Notes: a model not told the origin generated them from the sequence alone. A stretch of DNA of 64,000 bases from Caballeronia glebae (GCF_001545035.1 NZ_FCOJ02000043.1:1-64000); one strand, 5' to 3'. Counted from the stretch's first letter, positions 29,367-40,330 are shown. A program made the numbers and translations.

Positions 29367-30074
29367 ATGCAGGTCAAAGGAAAAGTGGTACTCGTCACCG
29401 GCGCCAATCGCGGCCTGGGCAAGCAATTCGCGAAATCGCTGATCGAAGCGGGCGCGGCGAAGGTGTACGCCGCCGCGCGCGATCCGAAAAGCGTCGATAT
29501 TCCCGGCGTCGAAGCGATCCGGCTCGACGTGACGAACGCCGCCGACATCGCGGAAGCGGCCGCCTCGTACACCGACGTGCAAGTGATCGTCAACAACGCG
29601 GGCGTGACGACGCGCGGTCTGCTCGTCGATCCGGCATCGACGCAAGGCATCCGCGATCTGCTCGAAATCAACACGTTCGGCCCGATCGCGCTCACGCAGG
29701 CTTTCGCGCCCGTCTTGAAGAAGAACGGCGGCGGCGCGGTGATCAACGTTCTCTCGGTGCTGAGCTGGGTGTCGCTGCCGGCGGGCGGCGCGTATCACAT
29801 CTCGAAGGCGGCGGCGTGGGCGGCCACCAACGCGTTGCGCGAGGAATTGCGCGAGCAGGGCACGCTGGTCGTGGCGGCGCACCCCGGCTATATCGATACC
29901 GACATGACCGCGCAAGTCACCGCGCCGAAATCGACGCCCGAGCACGTCGTGCGCGAAGTGCTCGCGGCGGTGGAGCAGGATCGGGAAGAAGTGCTCGTCG
30001 ATGAAACCGGGCGCGCGGTCAAGCAATCGCTGTCGACCGACACGCCGATCTACCTCAGCGGCATCGCGCGCTGA
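29367..30074 (+). CDS. SDR-family NAD(P)-dependent oxidoreductase
   Basis: A 235-residue classical short-chain dehydrogenase/reductase: cofactor motif TGANRGLGKQF (N-terminus), NNAG segment, and the catalytic YxxxK as YHISK. The region after the active site (HPGYIDTDM) is normal. Start at 29367 with GTGGAG upstream. It overlaps nothing but is followed 13 bases later by a thiolase gene, so the two act in one pathway, possibly a beta-hydroxy/beta-keto acid branch. The substrate is not evident. Confidence 0.9.
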   Translation: MQVKGKVVLVTGANRGLGKQFAKSLIEAGAAKVYAAARDPKSVDIPGVEAIRLDVTNAADIAEAAASYTDVQVIVNNAGVTTRGLLVDPASTQGIRDLLEINTFGPIALTQAFAPVLKKNGGGAVINVLSVLSWVSLPAGGAYHISKAAAWAATNALREELREQGTLVVAAHPGYIDTDMTAQVTAPKSTPEHVVREVLAAVEQDREEVLVDETGRAVKQSLSTDTPIYLSGIAR

Positions 30075-30087
30075 TCGGGGGAACGCC

Positions 30088-31281
30088 ATGTTTGCGCAAG
30101 ACATCGTGTTGTGTCATCCGGTGCGCACGGCGATCGGCGCGTTCGGCGGCTCGCTGAAGGACACGCCGGCCGTCGATCTCGGTGCGGCCGTCATCGGCCA
30201 GACGTTGCGGCGCGCGGGTTCGGCGCTCGATCCGGCATCGGTCGATTCGGTCGTGTTCGGCAATGTGATTCAGGCGGGCAACCGCATGAATCCGGCGCGG
30301 CAGGCGTCGGTCGGCGGCGGCGTGCCGGTTTCGGTGCCCGCGCTGACGATCAATCGCGTGTGCGGCTCCGGCGCGCAGGCCATCGCGACGGCGGCGACCG
30401 AAATCGCGGCGGGCGTCGCGCGCCTCGTCATCGCAGGCGGCATGGAAAACATGGACCGCGCGCCGTATCTGCTCGATGGCGGCCGTCGCGGGTATCGCAT
30501 GGGCCACGCGCAGATCTACGACAGCCTGCTGCGCGACGGTCTCGTCGATGCGTTCTCGGGCGAGCATTCGGGCTGGCACACGGAAGATCTCGCGACGAAG
30601 CTCGATATCACGCGCGACGCGCAGGACCGCTGGGCCGAGCGTTCGCAGCAGCTTTTCTCGGCGGCGCAGCGGGATGGCGCGTTCGACGCGGAGATCGTCG
30701 GCATCGACGTGAAGCAGGGCAGGGAAACCGTCGCGTTCGCGCGCGACGAGCAGCCGCGTGCCGACACGAATCTCGCGACGCTCGCGAAATTGCGTCCGGC
30801 GTTTCGCCCCGACGGCACAATCACGGCAGGCAATGCGCCGGGGCTGAACAGCGGCGCATCGGCCATGATCGTGACGAGCCGCAAGGAAGCGGACGCGCGC
30901 GGCATCGCGCCCTTCGTGCGGCTCGCCGCGTTCGGCGTGGCGGCGGTCGAGCCGGGCATGTTCGGGCTCGGTCCGGTGCCCGCGGTGCAACAGGCGTTGC
31001 AGCGCGCAGGATGGACGCTCGGCGATGTCGAGCGCTTCGAGATCAACGAAGCGTTCGCGACCGTGCCTATCGCGGTGGCGAGAACGCTCGGCGTGCCCGA
31101 GGAGATTGTCAACGTCGAGGGCGGCGCGATTGCGCACGGGCATCCGATCGGCGCGACCGGTGCGGTGCTGACGACGCGTCTCGCGCACGCGATGCGCCGC
31201 GACGGCGTGAAGCGCGCGATCGTGACGCTGTGCATCGGCGGCGGACAAGGCATTGCGCTCGCGCTGGAGGCGCTCGCGTAG
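30088..31281 (+). CDS. Acetyl-CoA C-acyltransferase (thiolase II family)
   Basis: A 397-residue thiolase with all three catalytic motifs: acyl-accepting C92 in NRVCGSGAQA, GGAIAHGHPIGATG with the catalytic His, and the second Cys in TLCIGGGQG. Length and fold match acetoacetyl-CoA thiolases. Start chosen at 30088 with GGGGGAACG upstream; the open frame upstream lies within the SDR gene. It shares the MarR-controlled operon with the SDR enzyme. Whether it works biosynthetically or degradatively cannot be told. Confidence 0.93.
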   Translation: MFAQDIVLCHPVRTAIGAFGGSLKDTPAVDLGAAVIGQTLRRAGSALDPASVDSVVFGNVIQAGNRMNPARQASVGGGVPVSVPALTINRVCGSGAQAIATAATEIAAGVARLVIAGGMENMDRAPYLLDGGRRGYRMGHAQIYDSLLRDGLVDAFSGEHSGWHTEDLATKLDITRDAQDRWAERSQQLFSAAQRDGAFDAEIVGIDVKQGRETVAFARDEQPRADTNLATLAKLRPAFRPDGTITAGNAPGLNSGASAMIVTSRKEADARGIAPFVRLAAFGVAAVEPGMFGLGPVPAVQQALQRAGWTLGDVERFEINEAFATVPIAVARTLGVPEEIVNVEGGAIAHGHPIGATGAVLTTRLAHAMRRDGVKRAIVTLCIGGGQGIALALEALA

Positions 31282-31301
31282 ACCTCGCGTAGACGTTCGC
31301 G

Positions 31302-31718
31302 TCAGCGCTTGGCCGCCTGCTGCATTTCATCGAATCCCGCCGCGGCCTGCTTCACGTCCGGCGGGAAATCGTCCATCTCCATCACTTGCCGCACTTCGAG
31401 CGTCTCCGTGTCGGATCCCGGGCAACGCTTCGCCCATTCGATCGCTTCGTCGCGCGACTTCACCTGGATCATCCAGTAGCCGCCGAGCACTTCCTTCGCT
31501 TCGGCGAACGGACCGTCGGTGACGCGCGGCTTGCCGCCTTCGAACGTGACGCGCGCGCCCATCGACGGCGGATGCAAACCGTCGAGCGCGAGCAGCACGC
31601 CGGCCTTCTGCAATTCCTCGTTGTATTTCATCATCGCGGCGACGGCTTCCGCTGCCGGCAGCGTGCCCGGCGCCGCGCTTTCGTAGCCGCGCGGAATCAT
31701 CAGCATCATGAATCGCAT
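31302..31718 (-). CDS. YciI-like (DGPF domain) protein
   Basis: A 138-residue protein with the dimeric ferredoxin-like YciI/DGPF fold. It begins MRFMMLMIPRGYESA and carries the family hallmark DGPFAEAKEVLGGYWMIQV. These proteins are often encoded near ECF sigma factors, but none is nearby. Function unknown. It is convergent with the thiolase gene and divergent from the LacI gene. Confidence 0.88.
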   Translation of the reverse strand: MRFMMLMIPRGYESAAPGTLPAAEAVAAMMKYNEELQKAGVLLALDGLHPPSMGARVTFEGGKPRVTDGPFAEAKEVLGGYWMIQVKSRDEAIEWAKRCPGSDTETLEVRQVMEMDDFPPDVKQAAAGFDEMQQAAKR

Positions 31719-31869
31719 GTGGATCGCTCCTTGAAGTTAGTGTATTTATCGAGCGTCGTCGGCACGCTCACAACTTACGACGAGCAACATGACACGAGAT
31801 CGACATGCCCGTTCTTAAGCGTTTCTCCCTAGTCGAATACTGTTGCCTTCGCGACCATACGATCAAATA

Positions 31870-31885
31870 ATGTAATCCATTACAT
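31870..31885. promoter_or_regulatory. LacI-type operator candidate
   Basis: ATGTAAT-CC-ATTACAT, a perfect 7-bp inverted repeat with a 2-base centre, 25 bases before the LacI-family start codon. The size and symmetry fit LacI-family operators, though most have a CG centre. Autoregulation is the likely meaning. Confidence 0.6.
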
Positions 31886-31910
31886 CTCCATCGCGGCGAG
31901 CGGCTGAGCA

Positions 31911-32930
31911 ATGTCAGATACGGTTCGTACACGCGAGGAAGTATCGATTGCCGACGTCGCCGAGCGCGCGGGCGTGTCGGTTGCCACCGTATCGCGCGTG
32001 CTCAACGGACATACGAACGTTCGCGAGATGACGCGCGAGAAAGTTCTCGAAGCGGTCGCGGCGAGCGGCTATCGCATCAACGAGCTTGCGCGCAATTTGC
32101 GCACGGCGGAAAGCCGCCTGCTGCTCACCATGGTCCCCGACTTCGGCAATCCGTTCTATGCGGCGATCGTGCGCGGCATCGACAGCGTCGCGCGTCAGAA
32201 CGGCTATTTCATGCTCTTGTGCGATACCGGCGCGGACCCGCTGCGCGAGCGAAGCTATTTCGATCTTTTGCGCGGACGCCGTGCAGATGGCGCCATCTGT
32301 CTCGATCCCGCCGCCGTGCAAAAAGCGCTCGCCGAAGAAGCTTCGACGCTGCCCTGGGTCGCGTGCTGCGAATTCGATCCGGCGGCGGGCGTGCCGTATG
32401 TCGGCATCGACAATCATCTCGCGGCGGGCGATGTCGTGCGTTATCTGACGGCCAAGGGGCATCGGCGGATCGCTCTCATCAACTCGGGGCAAGGTTATCT
32501 GTATGGACGTCAGCGGCTCGCGGGCTATCGCGATGCGCTGGAGGAAGCCGGCATCGAGCCGCGTCCGGAATGGCTGATCGAGCTCGACAGTCTCGACTAC
32601 GACGCGGGCGAACGCGCGGCCGCGCAACTCGCTTCACTGGGCGATGCGCGGCCGAGCGCCGCCTTCGCCGTTTCCGACACGCTCGCCATTGGCGTGATGA
32701 ACGGCTTTCGCGGCGCGGGCTTGGCCGTGCCGGACGATGTCGCCGTGGTCGGCTTCGACGATATCGCCGTTGCCGCGCACGTCGATCCGCCGCTCACGAC
32801 CGTCTCCCAGCCGATGCAACTGCTCGGCGAAACCGCCGCCGAACTGCTGCTCAAGCGTCTGCGCGATCCGCGCGCGGACGTGCCGGGCGTGCTGCTGCCG
32901 CATCGGCTGATCCAGAGAAGGAGCGCGTGA
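31911..32930 (+). CDS. LacI-family regulator of the ABC sugar operon
   Basis: A 339-residue repressor: N-terminal helix-turn-helix with hinge (about 12-65, SIADVAERAGVSVATVSRVLNGH) and a periplasmic-binding-protein-like sensor domain starting around TMVPDFGNPFYAAIVRGID. It is immediately upstream of, and nearly touching, the ABC ATPase gene, so regulator and transport genes probably share a transcript or regulation. A palindrome lies in its leader. The effector would be the transported sugar or a derivative. Confidence 0.93.
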   Translation: MSDTVRTREEVSIADVAERAGVSVATVSRVLNGHTNVREMTREKVLEAVAASGYRINELARNLRTAESRLLLTMVPDFGNPFYAAIVRGIDSVARQNGYFMLLCDTGADPLRERSYFDLLRGRRADGAICLDPAAVQKALAEEASTLPWVACCEFDPAAGVPYVGIDNHLAAGDVVRYLTAKGHRRIALINSGQGYLYGRQRLAGYRDALEEAGIEPRPEWLIELDSLDYDAGERAAAQLASLGDARPSAAFAVSDTLAIGVMNGFRGAGLAVPDDVAVVGFDDIAVAAHVDPPLTTVSQPMQLLGETAAELLLKRLRDPRADVPGVLLPHRLIQRRSA

Positions 32931-32932
32931 CG

Positions 32933-34420
32933 ATGAGCCTCGCCGTGCGCTTCGAAGGTATCGAAAAGCAGTTCGGGCCGGTGCGCGTGCTGCACGGCGT
33001 CAGCTTCGATCTCGCGCCGGGGCGCATCTACGGATTGCTCGGCGAGAACGGCGCGGGCAAGTCCACGCTGATGAAGATTCTCGCGGGCTACGAGCGCGCG
33101 AACGCGGGCGAGCTTTTCATCGATGAACGCGCGCGCGAGTTCACGAGTTCGCGCGATGCCGAGCACGCCGGCGTCGTGCTGATCCACCAGGAACTGAATC
33201 TCGCGGATCACTTGAGCATCACGCAGAACATGTTCCTCGGGCACGAGTTGAAGAAAGGCTTCTTTCTCGATGAAGCCACGATGCGCGACGACGCCCGCGC
33301 CGCGCTAAACGACGTCGGCCTGCACAAGAATCCGGACACGAAGGTGCGCGATCTGATCGTCGCGGAGAAGCAGCTCGTCGAGATCGCGAAGGCGATGCTG
33401 CGCGAGGCGCGCCTGCTCATCATGGACGAGCCGACCGCGACCCTGACGCCATCGGAGACGCAGCGCCTCTTCGGTTTGATGGCGCGTCTGAAGGATGCCG
33501 GCACGACCATCGTCTACATCTCGCACAAGCTCGACGAAGTGGAGCGCGTGACCGACGAAGTGATCGTGATGCGCGATGGCCGCTTCGTCGCGCGCGCGCC
33601 GACCGACGAACTCACGCGCCGCCAGATGGCGAATCTGATGGTCGGCCGCGAGGTCTCCGACATGTTTCCCGACAAGCCGCCCGTGGCCGACGACGCGCCG
33701 ATCGCGTTCGAGGTGGAAGGCGCGTCGGTTCCGGGCTGGGCGGCGGACATCGGCTTTTCGGTGCGCAAGGGCGAAGTGTTCGGCTTCGCGGGACTCGTCG
33801 GCGCGGGGCGCACGGAGTTGTTCGAGGCGCTCGTCGGCTTGCGGCCGTTGAGCGCGGGGCGCATCGCGATCGAGGGCGAGGCGGTGAAGCTCAAAAGCCC
33901 GCTTGACGCGATGCAACGCGGCCTCACGTATCTGAGCGAGGACAGAAAGGGACGCGGCCTGCACGTCGACATGGCGCTGAAGGACAACCTCACGATGATG
34001 ACGCTTGCGCGCTACGCGCATCCGCTTATCGATACGCGCGCGGAACGCGAAGCCCTGAACATGGCGGTGAAGGACTTCGGCATTCGCACCGGCAACACGT
34101 CGATACGCGCGCGCATGTTGTCGGGCGGCAATCAGCAGAAGCTCGCGCTCGCCAAGTTCCTGAATCCCGATCCGCGCGTGATCGTGCTCGATGAACCCAC
34201 GCGCGGCGTCGATGTCGGCGCGAAACGCGACATCTATTTTCTGATTCACAGGCTGGCCGCGGAAGGCCGCGCGGTGATCGTGATTTCGTCCGAACTGATC
34301 GAGTTGATCGGCTTGTGTCATCGCGTCGCGGTGATGCGCGCGGGCGAACTCGTCGCGACGCTCGGCATGGATCTTTTGACCGAAGAGAGGTTGATCGCGC
34401 ATGCGACCGGCACACACTGA
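32933..34420 (+). CDS. Sugar ABC transporter ATP-binding protein (RbsA-like)
   Basis: A 495-residue tandem ATPase of the CUT2 (ribose/galactose-type) class. The first domain has Walker A GENGAGKST (37-45) and Walker B LLIMDEPTATLT; the second has the degenerate P-loop GLVGAGRTE normal for RbsA-type proteins and signature LSGGNQQK with VIVLDEPTRGVDVG. Start at 32933 (an in-frame GTG six bases upstream is possible). It overlaps the permease gene by 20 bases. Confidence 0.94.
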   Translation: MSLAVRFEGIEKQFGPVRVLHGVSFDLAPGRIYGLLGENGAGKSTLMKILAGYERANAGELFIDERAREFTSSRDAEHAGVVLIHQELNLADHLSITQNMFLGHELKKGFFLDEATMRDDARAALNDVGLHKNPDTKVRDLIVAEKQLVEIAKAMLREARLLIMDEPTATLTPSETQRLFGLMARLKDAGTTIVYISHKLDEVERVTDEVIVMRDGRFVARAPTDELTRRQMANLMVGREVSDMFPDKPPVADDAPIAFEVEGASVPGWAADIGFSVRKGEVFGFAGLVGAGRTELFEALVGLRPLSAGRIAIEGEAVKLKSPLDAMQRGLTYLSEDRKGRGLHVDMALKDNLTMMTLARYAHPLIDTRAEREALNMAVKDFGIRTGNTSIRARMLSGGNQQKLALAKFLNPDPRVIVLDEPTRGVDVGAKRDIYFLIHRLAAEGRAVIVISSELIELIGLCHRVAVMRAGELVATLGMDLLTEERLIAHATGTH

Positions 34421-35417
34421 AGACATCGAAAGCGAGAGCCGTCTCTCAACCGTCGCACGCTTCATGTTCGGCGTCGGGCCGCTCATCGGGCTTATCGTGC
34501 TATGTGTCGGCGGCACCTTGCTCAACAGCGACTTCGCCACCGTCGACAACGCGATGAACGTGCTCACGCGCACGTCGTTCATCGGCATCATCGCGGTGGG
34601 GATGACCTTCGTGATCATCTCCGGCGGCATCGATCTGTCGGTCGGCTCGATGGCCGCGCTGATCGCCGGCAGCATGATCTACATGATGAACGCGCTCCTG
34701 CAGGGCTTTCACGGGCGCGCGGTGCCGCCGCTTCTGATCATCGCGCTGGGAATCGTGCTCGCGCTCGTGCTCGGCGCGCTGTTCGGCTTCGCGCATGGCG
34801 TGCTCGTGACGAAAGGGCGCATCGAACCGTTCATCGTCACGCTGGGCACGCTCGGCATCTTTCGCGCGCTGCTTACATGGCTCGCGGACGGCGGCGCGCT
34901 CACGCTCGACAACTCGCTCGTCGATCTTTACGGGCCGGTTTATTACGCGAGTCTGCTCGGCGTGCCGGTGCCGATCTGGATATTTCTCATCGTCGCGGCG
35001 GGCGGCGCGCTCGTCTTGAATCGCACGGTGTATGGGCGTCACGTGCAGGCAATCGGTTCGAACGAACAGGTCGCGCGTTATGCGGCGATTCGCGTGGATC
35101 GCGTGAAGATCGTCACGTATGTGCTGCTCGGACTGTGCGTTGCCGTCGCGACGATCCTGTACGTGCCGCGCTTAGGGTCAGCCACGCCGACGACGGGCAT
35201 TCTGTGGGAGCTGGAAGCCATCGCGTCCGTCGTGGTCGGCGGCACCGCGTTGAAGGGCGGCGAAGGGCGCGTGATCGGCACGGTCATCGGCGCGATTCTG
35301 CTTTCGGTCATCAACAACATCCTGAACCTGACGAGCATCATCAGCGTGTATCTGAACGCGGCGGTGCAGGGCGCCGTGATCATCCTCGTAGCGTTTTTGC
35401 AGCGCGGTCGTCGTTAG
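34401..35417 (+). CDS. Sugar ABC transporter permease (RbsC-like)
   Basis: A 338-residue inner-membrane permease with about 8-10 hydrophobic spans and the CUT2 signature VGMTFVIISGGIDLSVGS near residue 75. GGEGRVIGTVIGAILLSVINN is the conserved coupling region near the C-terminus. It starts inside the 3' end of the ATPase gene (20-base overlap), indicating translational coupling, and is followed 31 bases later by the binding-protein gene. Confidence 0.94.
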   Translation: MRPAHTEDIESESRLSTVARFMFGVGPLIGLIVLCVGGTLLNSDFATVDNAMNVLTRTSFIGIIAVGMTFVIISGGIDLSVGSMAALIAGSMIYMMNALLQGFHGRAVPPLLIIALGIVLALVLGALFGFAHGVLVTKGRIEPFIVTLGTLGIFRALLTWLADGGALTLDNSLVDLYGPVYYASLLGVPVPIWIFLIVAAGGALVLNRTVYGRHVQAIGSNEQVARYAAIRVDRVKIVTYVLLGLCVAVATILYVPRLGSATPTTGILWELEAIASVVVGGTALKGGEGRVIGTVIGAILLSVINNILNLTSIISVYLNAAVQGAVIILVAFLQRGRR

Positions 35418-35448
35418 CCTGATATCCACAAGACAAGGAGACATCGTC

Positions 35449-36414
35449 ATGAAGAACATGCTTCGCGCGCTCGGCGCGCTCACGTTGGCGGCGAGCGCGT
35501 TCGCCGTCGCAAGCTCGTCTGCATTTGCCGCCGACAAGGTCGTGCTGGGCGTCGCGATTCCAACCGCCGATCACGGCTTCACGGGCGGCATCGTCTGGTG
35601 GGCCAACGAAGCGAAGAAGGAACTGGAGAAGGCGCATCCCGACCTGAAGGTGATCGTGAAGACGGCGGGCACCGCGCCCGAGCAGGCGAATCAGTTGCAG
35701 GATCTCGTGACCGTCAACAAGATCAACGCGCTCGTGATTTTCCCGCAGGAATCGGCGTCGCTCACGCAGCCCGTCGCGCAGGTGAAGAAGAAGGGCGTGT
35801 ATGTGACGGTGGTCGATCGCGGCCTGACCGATACGAGCGCGCAGGACGCTTACGTCGCCGGCGACAACACCGCGTTCGGCAGGATTCCCGCTGAGTTTCT
35901 CGCGAAGCAGCTTAACGGCAAGGGCGATATCGTCGCGCTGCGCGGCATCCCGACGACGCTCGACAACGAACGCTGGAGCGCGTTCGAAGGCGTCATCAAG
36001 CAGTATCCCGACATAAAGATTCTCGATGCGAAATACGCCAACTGGAATCGCGACGATGCGTTCAAGGTGATGCAGGATTACCTCACGCGCTTCAAGCATA
36101 TCGACGCCGTGTGGGCCGCGGACGACGACATGATGGTCGGCGTGCTGAAGGCGATCGATCAGGCGAAGCGCACGGATGTCAAGATCGTTTTCGGCGGCGC
36201 GGGATCGAAGGAAGCGGTGAAGCGCATCATGGACGGCGATGCGCGCGTGCCGGCGGACGTGTCGTATTCGCCGAAGTTCATCTACGACGCGATCAAGCTG
36301 ACTGCCGAAGCGCGTCTGAAGGGCGACAAGCTGCCGCCGACGACGATCATCCCGTCGGTGCTCATCACGAAGGACAACGCCAAGCAGTTTTATTTCCCGA
36401 ACTCGCCGTTCTAA
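35449..36414 (+). CDS. Sugar ABC transporter substrate-binding protein (RbsB-like)
   Basis: A 321-residue periplasmic binding protein of the type I sugar-binding fold. The signal peptide ends at SSAFAAD; the mature chain opens VVLGVAIPTADHGFTGG, with aromatic residues (WW at residues 48-49 region) that could stack on a sugar ring, and later VAGDNTAFG and WAADDDMMVG pocket segments. GACAAGGAG precedes the start. A stem-loop follows the gene. The ligand is unknown. Confidence 0.93.
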   Translation: MKNMLRALGALTLAASAFAVASSSAFAADKVVLGVAIPTADHGFTGGIVWWANEAKKELEKAHPDLKVIVKTAGTAPEQANQLQDLVTVNKINALVIFPQESASLTQPVAQVKKKGVYVTVVDRGLTDTSAQDAYVAGDNTAFGRIPAEFLAKQLNGKGDIVALRGIPTTLDNERWSAFEGVIKQYPDIKILDAKYANWNRDDAFKVMQDYLTRFKHIDAVWAADDDMMVGVLKAIDQAKRTDVKIVFGGAGSKEAVKRIMDGDARVPADVSYSPKFIYDAIKLTAEARLKGDKLPPTTIIPSVLITKDNAKQFYFPNSPF

Positions 36415-36421
36415 GCGCACG

Positions 36422-36442
36422 GCCGGTCACGCGTTGACCGGC
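36422..36442 (+). other. Intercistronic stem-loop after the sugar-binding protein gene
   Basis: 8-bp perfect stem GCCGGTCA/TGACCGGC with loop CGCGT, 8 bases past the stop codon and without a T-run. As at the caiX gene, it probably protects the upstream mRNA segment so that the binding protein is made in excess of downstream enzymes. Confidence 0.5.
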
Positions 36443-36461
36443 GCTCATTCAGAGGCGAAAG

Positions 36462-37523
36462 ATGAAAACCATCAAAGGCCCGGCGATATTTCTCGCGCAG
36501 TTCATGGGCGACCGGGCGCCGTTCGATACGCTCGCGAATCTCGCGTCGTGGGCGGGCTCGCTCGGCTACGCGGGCATTCAGGTGCCCGCCGATCCGCGTC
36601 TGATCGATCTGGAGAAGGCCGCATCGAGCGATGCGTATTGCGATGAGATTCGCCGCACCGTTGACGACGCGGGCGTGGCTATCACCGAGTTGTCGACGCA
36701 TCTGCAAGGCCAGTTGATCGCGGTGCATCCCGCTTACGACACGCTGTTCGATGGCTTTGCCGCGCCGCATGTGCGCGGCGATCCGGCGGCGCGCACCGAA
36801 TGGGCGATCGCGCAATTGAAGCTCGCGGCGGCGGCGTCGAAGCGTTTGGGCCTCGCCGCGCACGTGACGTTTTCGGGCGCGCTCGCGTGGCCGTATGTCT
36901 ATCCGTGGCCGCAACGTCCTTCGGGTCTCGTCGAAGCCGCGTTCGAAGAACTCGCGAAGCGCTGGCGTCCGATTCTCGACGAGTTCGATCGCGCGGGCAT
37001 CGACGTGTGCTATGAACTTCACCCTGGCGAGGATCTGCACGACGGCGTGACGTTCGAGCGCTTTCTTGCGGCGGTGGACGATCATCCGCGCGCGAACATC
37101 CTGTTCGATCCGAGTCACTTCGTGTTGCAGCAACTCGACTATCTCGCGTTCATCGACATCTATCACGCGCGCATCAAGGCGTTCCATGTGAAGGACGCGG
37201 AGTTCCGGCCGAACGGCAGACAAGGCGTGTACGGCGGCTATTCCGGATGGGCCGAGCGCGCGGGACGCTTCCGTTCGCTAGGCGATGGCCAGATCGACTT
37301 CAAGGCGATCTTCTCGAAGATGGCGCAATACGATTTTCCCGGCTGGGCGGTGCTCGAATGGGAGTGCGCGTTGAAGCATCCGGAAGACGGCGCGCGCGAA
37401 GGCGCGGTGTTCATACGCGATCACATCATCCGCGTGGCCGAGCGTGCATTCGACGACTTCGCCGGCAGCGGCGCGAGCCGCGAGCAGATGCGCGGCGTGC
37501 TCGGCATCGGAGACAAGCGATGA
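36462..37523 (+). CDS. Sugar phosphate isomerase/epimerase family TIM-barrel protein
   Basis: A 353-residue AP-endonuclease-2-like TIM barrel (IolE/YcjR type). Probable metal ligands are seen in the ELHPGEDLHDG segment, NILFDPSHFV, and AFHVKDAEF. The C-terminal WAVLEWECALKHPEDGA segment supplies the conserved Glu. It follows the transporter genes and overlaps the next dehydrogenase gene by ATGA, so the two enzymes act on the same imported compound. E. coli YcjR/YcjS and inositol pathways use the same pairing; the exact substrate is open. Confidence 0.88.
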   Translation: MKTIKGPAIFLAQFMGDRAPFDTLANLASWAGSLGYAGIQVPADPRLIDLEKAASSDAYCDEIRRTVDDAGVAITELSTHLQGQLIAVHPAYDTLFDGFAAPHVRGDPAARTEWAIAQLKLAAAASKRLGLAAHVTFSGALAWPYVYPWPQRPSGLVEAAFEELAKRWRPILDEFDRAGIDVCYELHPGEDLHDGVTFERFLAAVDDHPRANILFDPSHFVLQQLDYLAFIDIYHARIKAFHVKDAEFRPNGRQGVYGGYSGWAERAGRFRSLGDGQIDFKAIFSKMAQYDFPGWAVLEWECALKHPEDGAREGAVFIRDHIIRVAERAFDDFAGSGASREQMRGVLGIGDKR

Positions 37524-38641
37524 ATCGCGTGCGGCTGGGAATGGTCGGCGGCGGCGAGGGCGCGTTCATCGGCGCGGTGCATCGTATCGCGGCGCGGCTC
37601 GACGATCGTTATGTGCTCGTCGCGGGCGCGTTGTCGTCGGATGCGCGGCGCGCGGCATCGAGCGCGGCGGCGATCGGACTCGCGCGCAGCTACGACGATT
37701 ATCGCGAGATGGCGCGCATCGAGGCGGGACGCTCTGACGGCATCGAGGCCGTGGCGATCGTTACGCCAAATCATCTGCATGCGCCAATCGCCACGGCTTT
37801 TCTCGAAGCGGGCATCCACGTGATTTGCGACAAGCCGCTCGCCGTTTCGCTCGATGAAGGCGAGGCGCTGGCGAAGCTCGCGCGCGAGAAAGATCGCGTG
37901 TTCGCGGTTACTTACACCTATACGGGTTATCCGCTCGTGCGGCACGCGCGCGGGATGGTGCGGCGCGGCTTGCTCGGCGACATTCGCGTCGTGCAGGTCG
38001 AGTATGCGCAGGACTGGCTGTCGTTGCCGGTGGAGACGCAGGACAATCGCCAGGCCGCGTGGCGCACCGATCCGGCGTTGGCGGGTCCGGCGGGCTGTCT
38101 CGGCGATATCGGCACGCACGCGTATCAGCTCGCCGAGTATGTGACGGGGATGCGGCCGTCCGAGCTTGCCGCCGACGTGACGACGTTCGTGCCGAATCGT
38201 CGCGTGGACGATCACGTGCAGGCGATGTTCCGCTATGCCGGCGGCGCGCGCGGCATGTTGTGGGCGAGTCAGGTCGCGGCCGGCGAGGAGAATGCGTTGC
38301 GATTACGCGTGTATGGCACGAAGGCGGGCATCGCGTTCGATCAAGAGAAGCCGAATGAATTGTGGTTCACGCCGATAGGCGGCGCGTCGGAGCGCATCAC
38401 GCGCGGGCGTGTGCAGAGTCCCGAGGCGCTGCACGCGACGCGCGTGCCGGCCGGGCATCCGGAAGGGTATCTGGAAGCGTTCGCGCAGGTTTATACCGAC
38501 GCGGCCGCGTGTATCGCAAGCGGAACCACGCAAGGGGACGAGTGGTTGACGACCGTCGAGGATGGCGTGGCGGGATTGCGGTTCGTGGAGGCGGTATTGA
38601 GGAGCGGCGGGAACAACGGGGAATGGGTCGCGCTTGAGTGA
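37520..38641 (+). CDS. Gfo/Idh/MocA family sugar dehydrogenase
   Basis: A 373-residue NAD(P)-dependent oxidoreductase. The Rossmann start GMVGGGEGAFIGAVHR, the family's cis-Pro segment CDKPLA, and the active-site region GDIGTHAYQLAEYVTG (Asp and His) are intact. It overlaps the isomerase gene by four bases and closes the operon, its TGA merging into the terminator of the convergent gndA gene. Likely oxidises the sugar brought in by the ABC transporter, perhaps at C2 or C3. Confidence 0.9.
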   Translation: MNRVRLGMVGGGEGAFIGAVHRIAARLDDRYVLVAGALSSDARRAASSAAAIGLARSYDDYREMARIEAGRSDGIEAVAIVTPNHLHAPIATAFLEAGIHVICDKPLAVSLDEGEALAKLAREKDRVFAVTYTYTGYPLVRHARGMVRRGLLGDIRVVQVEYAQDWLSLPVETQDNRQAAWRTDPALAGPAGCLGDIGTHAYQLAEYVTGMRPSELAADVTTFVPNRRVDDHVQAMFRYAGGARGMLWASQVAAGEENALRLRVYGTKAGIAFDQEKPNELWFTPIGGASERITRGRVQSPEALHATRVPAGHPEGYLEAFAQVYTDAAACIASGTTQGDEWLTTVEDGVAGLRFVEAVLRSGGNNGEWVALE

Positions 38642-38671
38642 AAAAAAACGGGGCGGCCCGCAAGCCGCCCC
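38641..38671 (-). terminator. Terminator of gndA
   Basis: On the minus strand an 8-bp GC stem (GGGGCGGC/GCCGCCCC, loop of 6) is followed by eight Ts (A-run 38641-38648 on plus). It sits 23 bases past the gndA stop. The plus-strand operon ends at the same spot. Confidence 0.9.
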
Positions 38672-38693
38672 ACTCGGTACACGACGCCTGGCA

Positions 38694-40100
<1,407 letters not shown>

Positions 40101-40330
40101 GCTTGATCTCCGAATGACCGAAGCTTCGCGCGGCTCGTGGCGCGCGGCTTCGGGAAAAAAACGTGTCGATGGGGCGGCGCCCGCGCGCGAGAGATCGTCT
40201 CCGGTTCGATCGGCCGTGCCGCGGTCCGATCGTTTCGCGCGAGCGCAGACCGCCCGAATTTACCACTTCGGGGCGCATCCGGCAGGCTCCGCGCCGCGCG
40301 ATCGAGCGCCGAAGGCGTCGCCGTCATAGA

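Noticed and set aside
32219..32932. Extended start for the ABC ATPase inside the LacI gene
   Set aside because: The extra part is an Arg-rich shifted-frame translation of the LacI gene; the true start at 32933 follows GAAGGAGCG.
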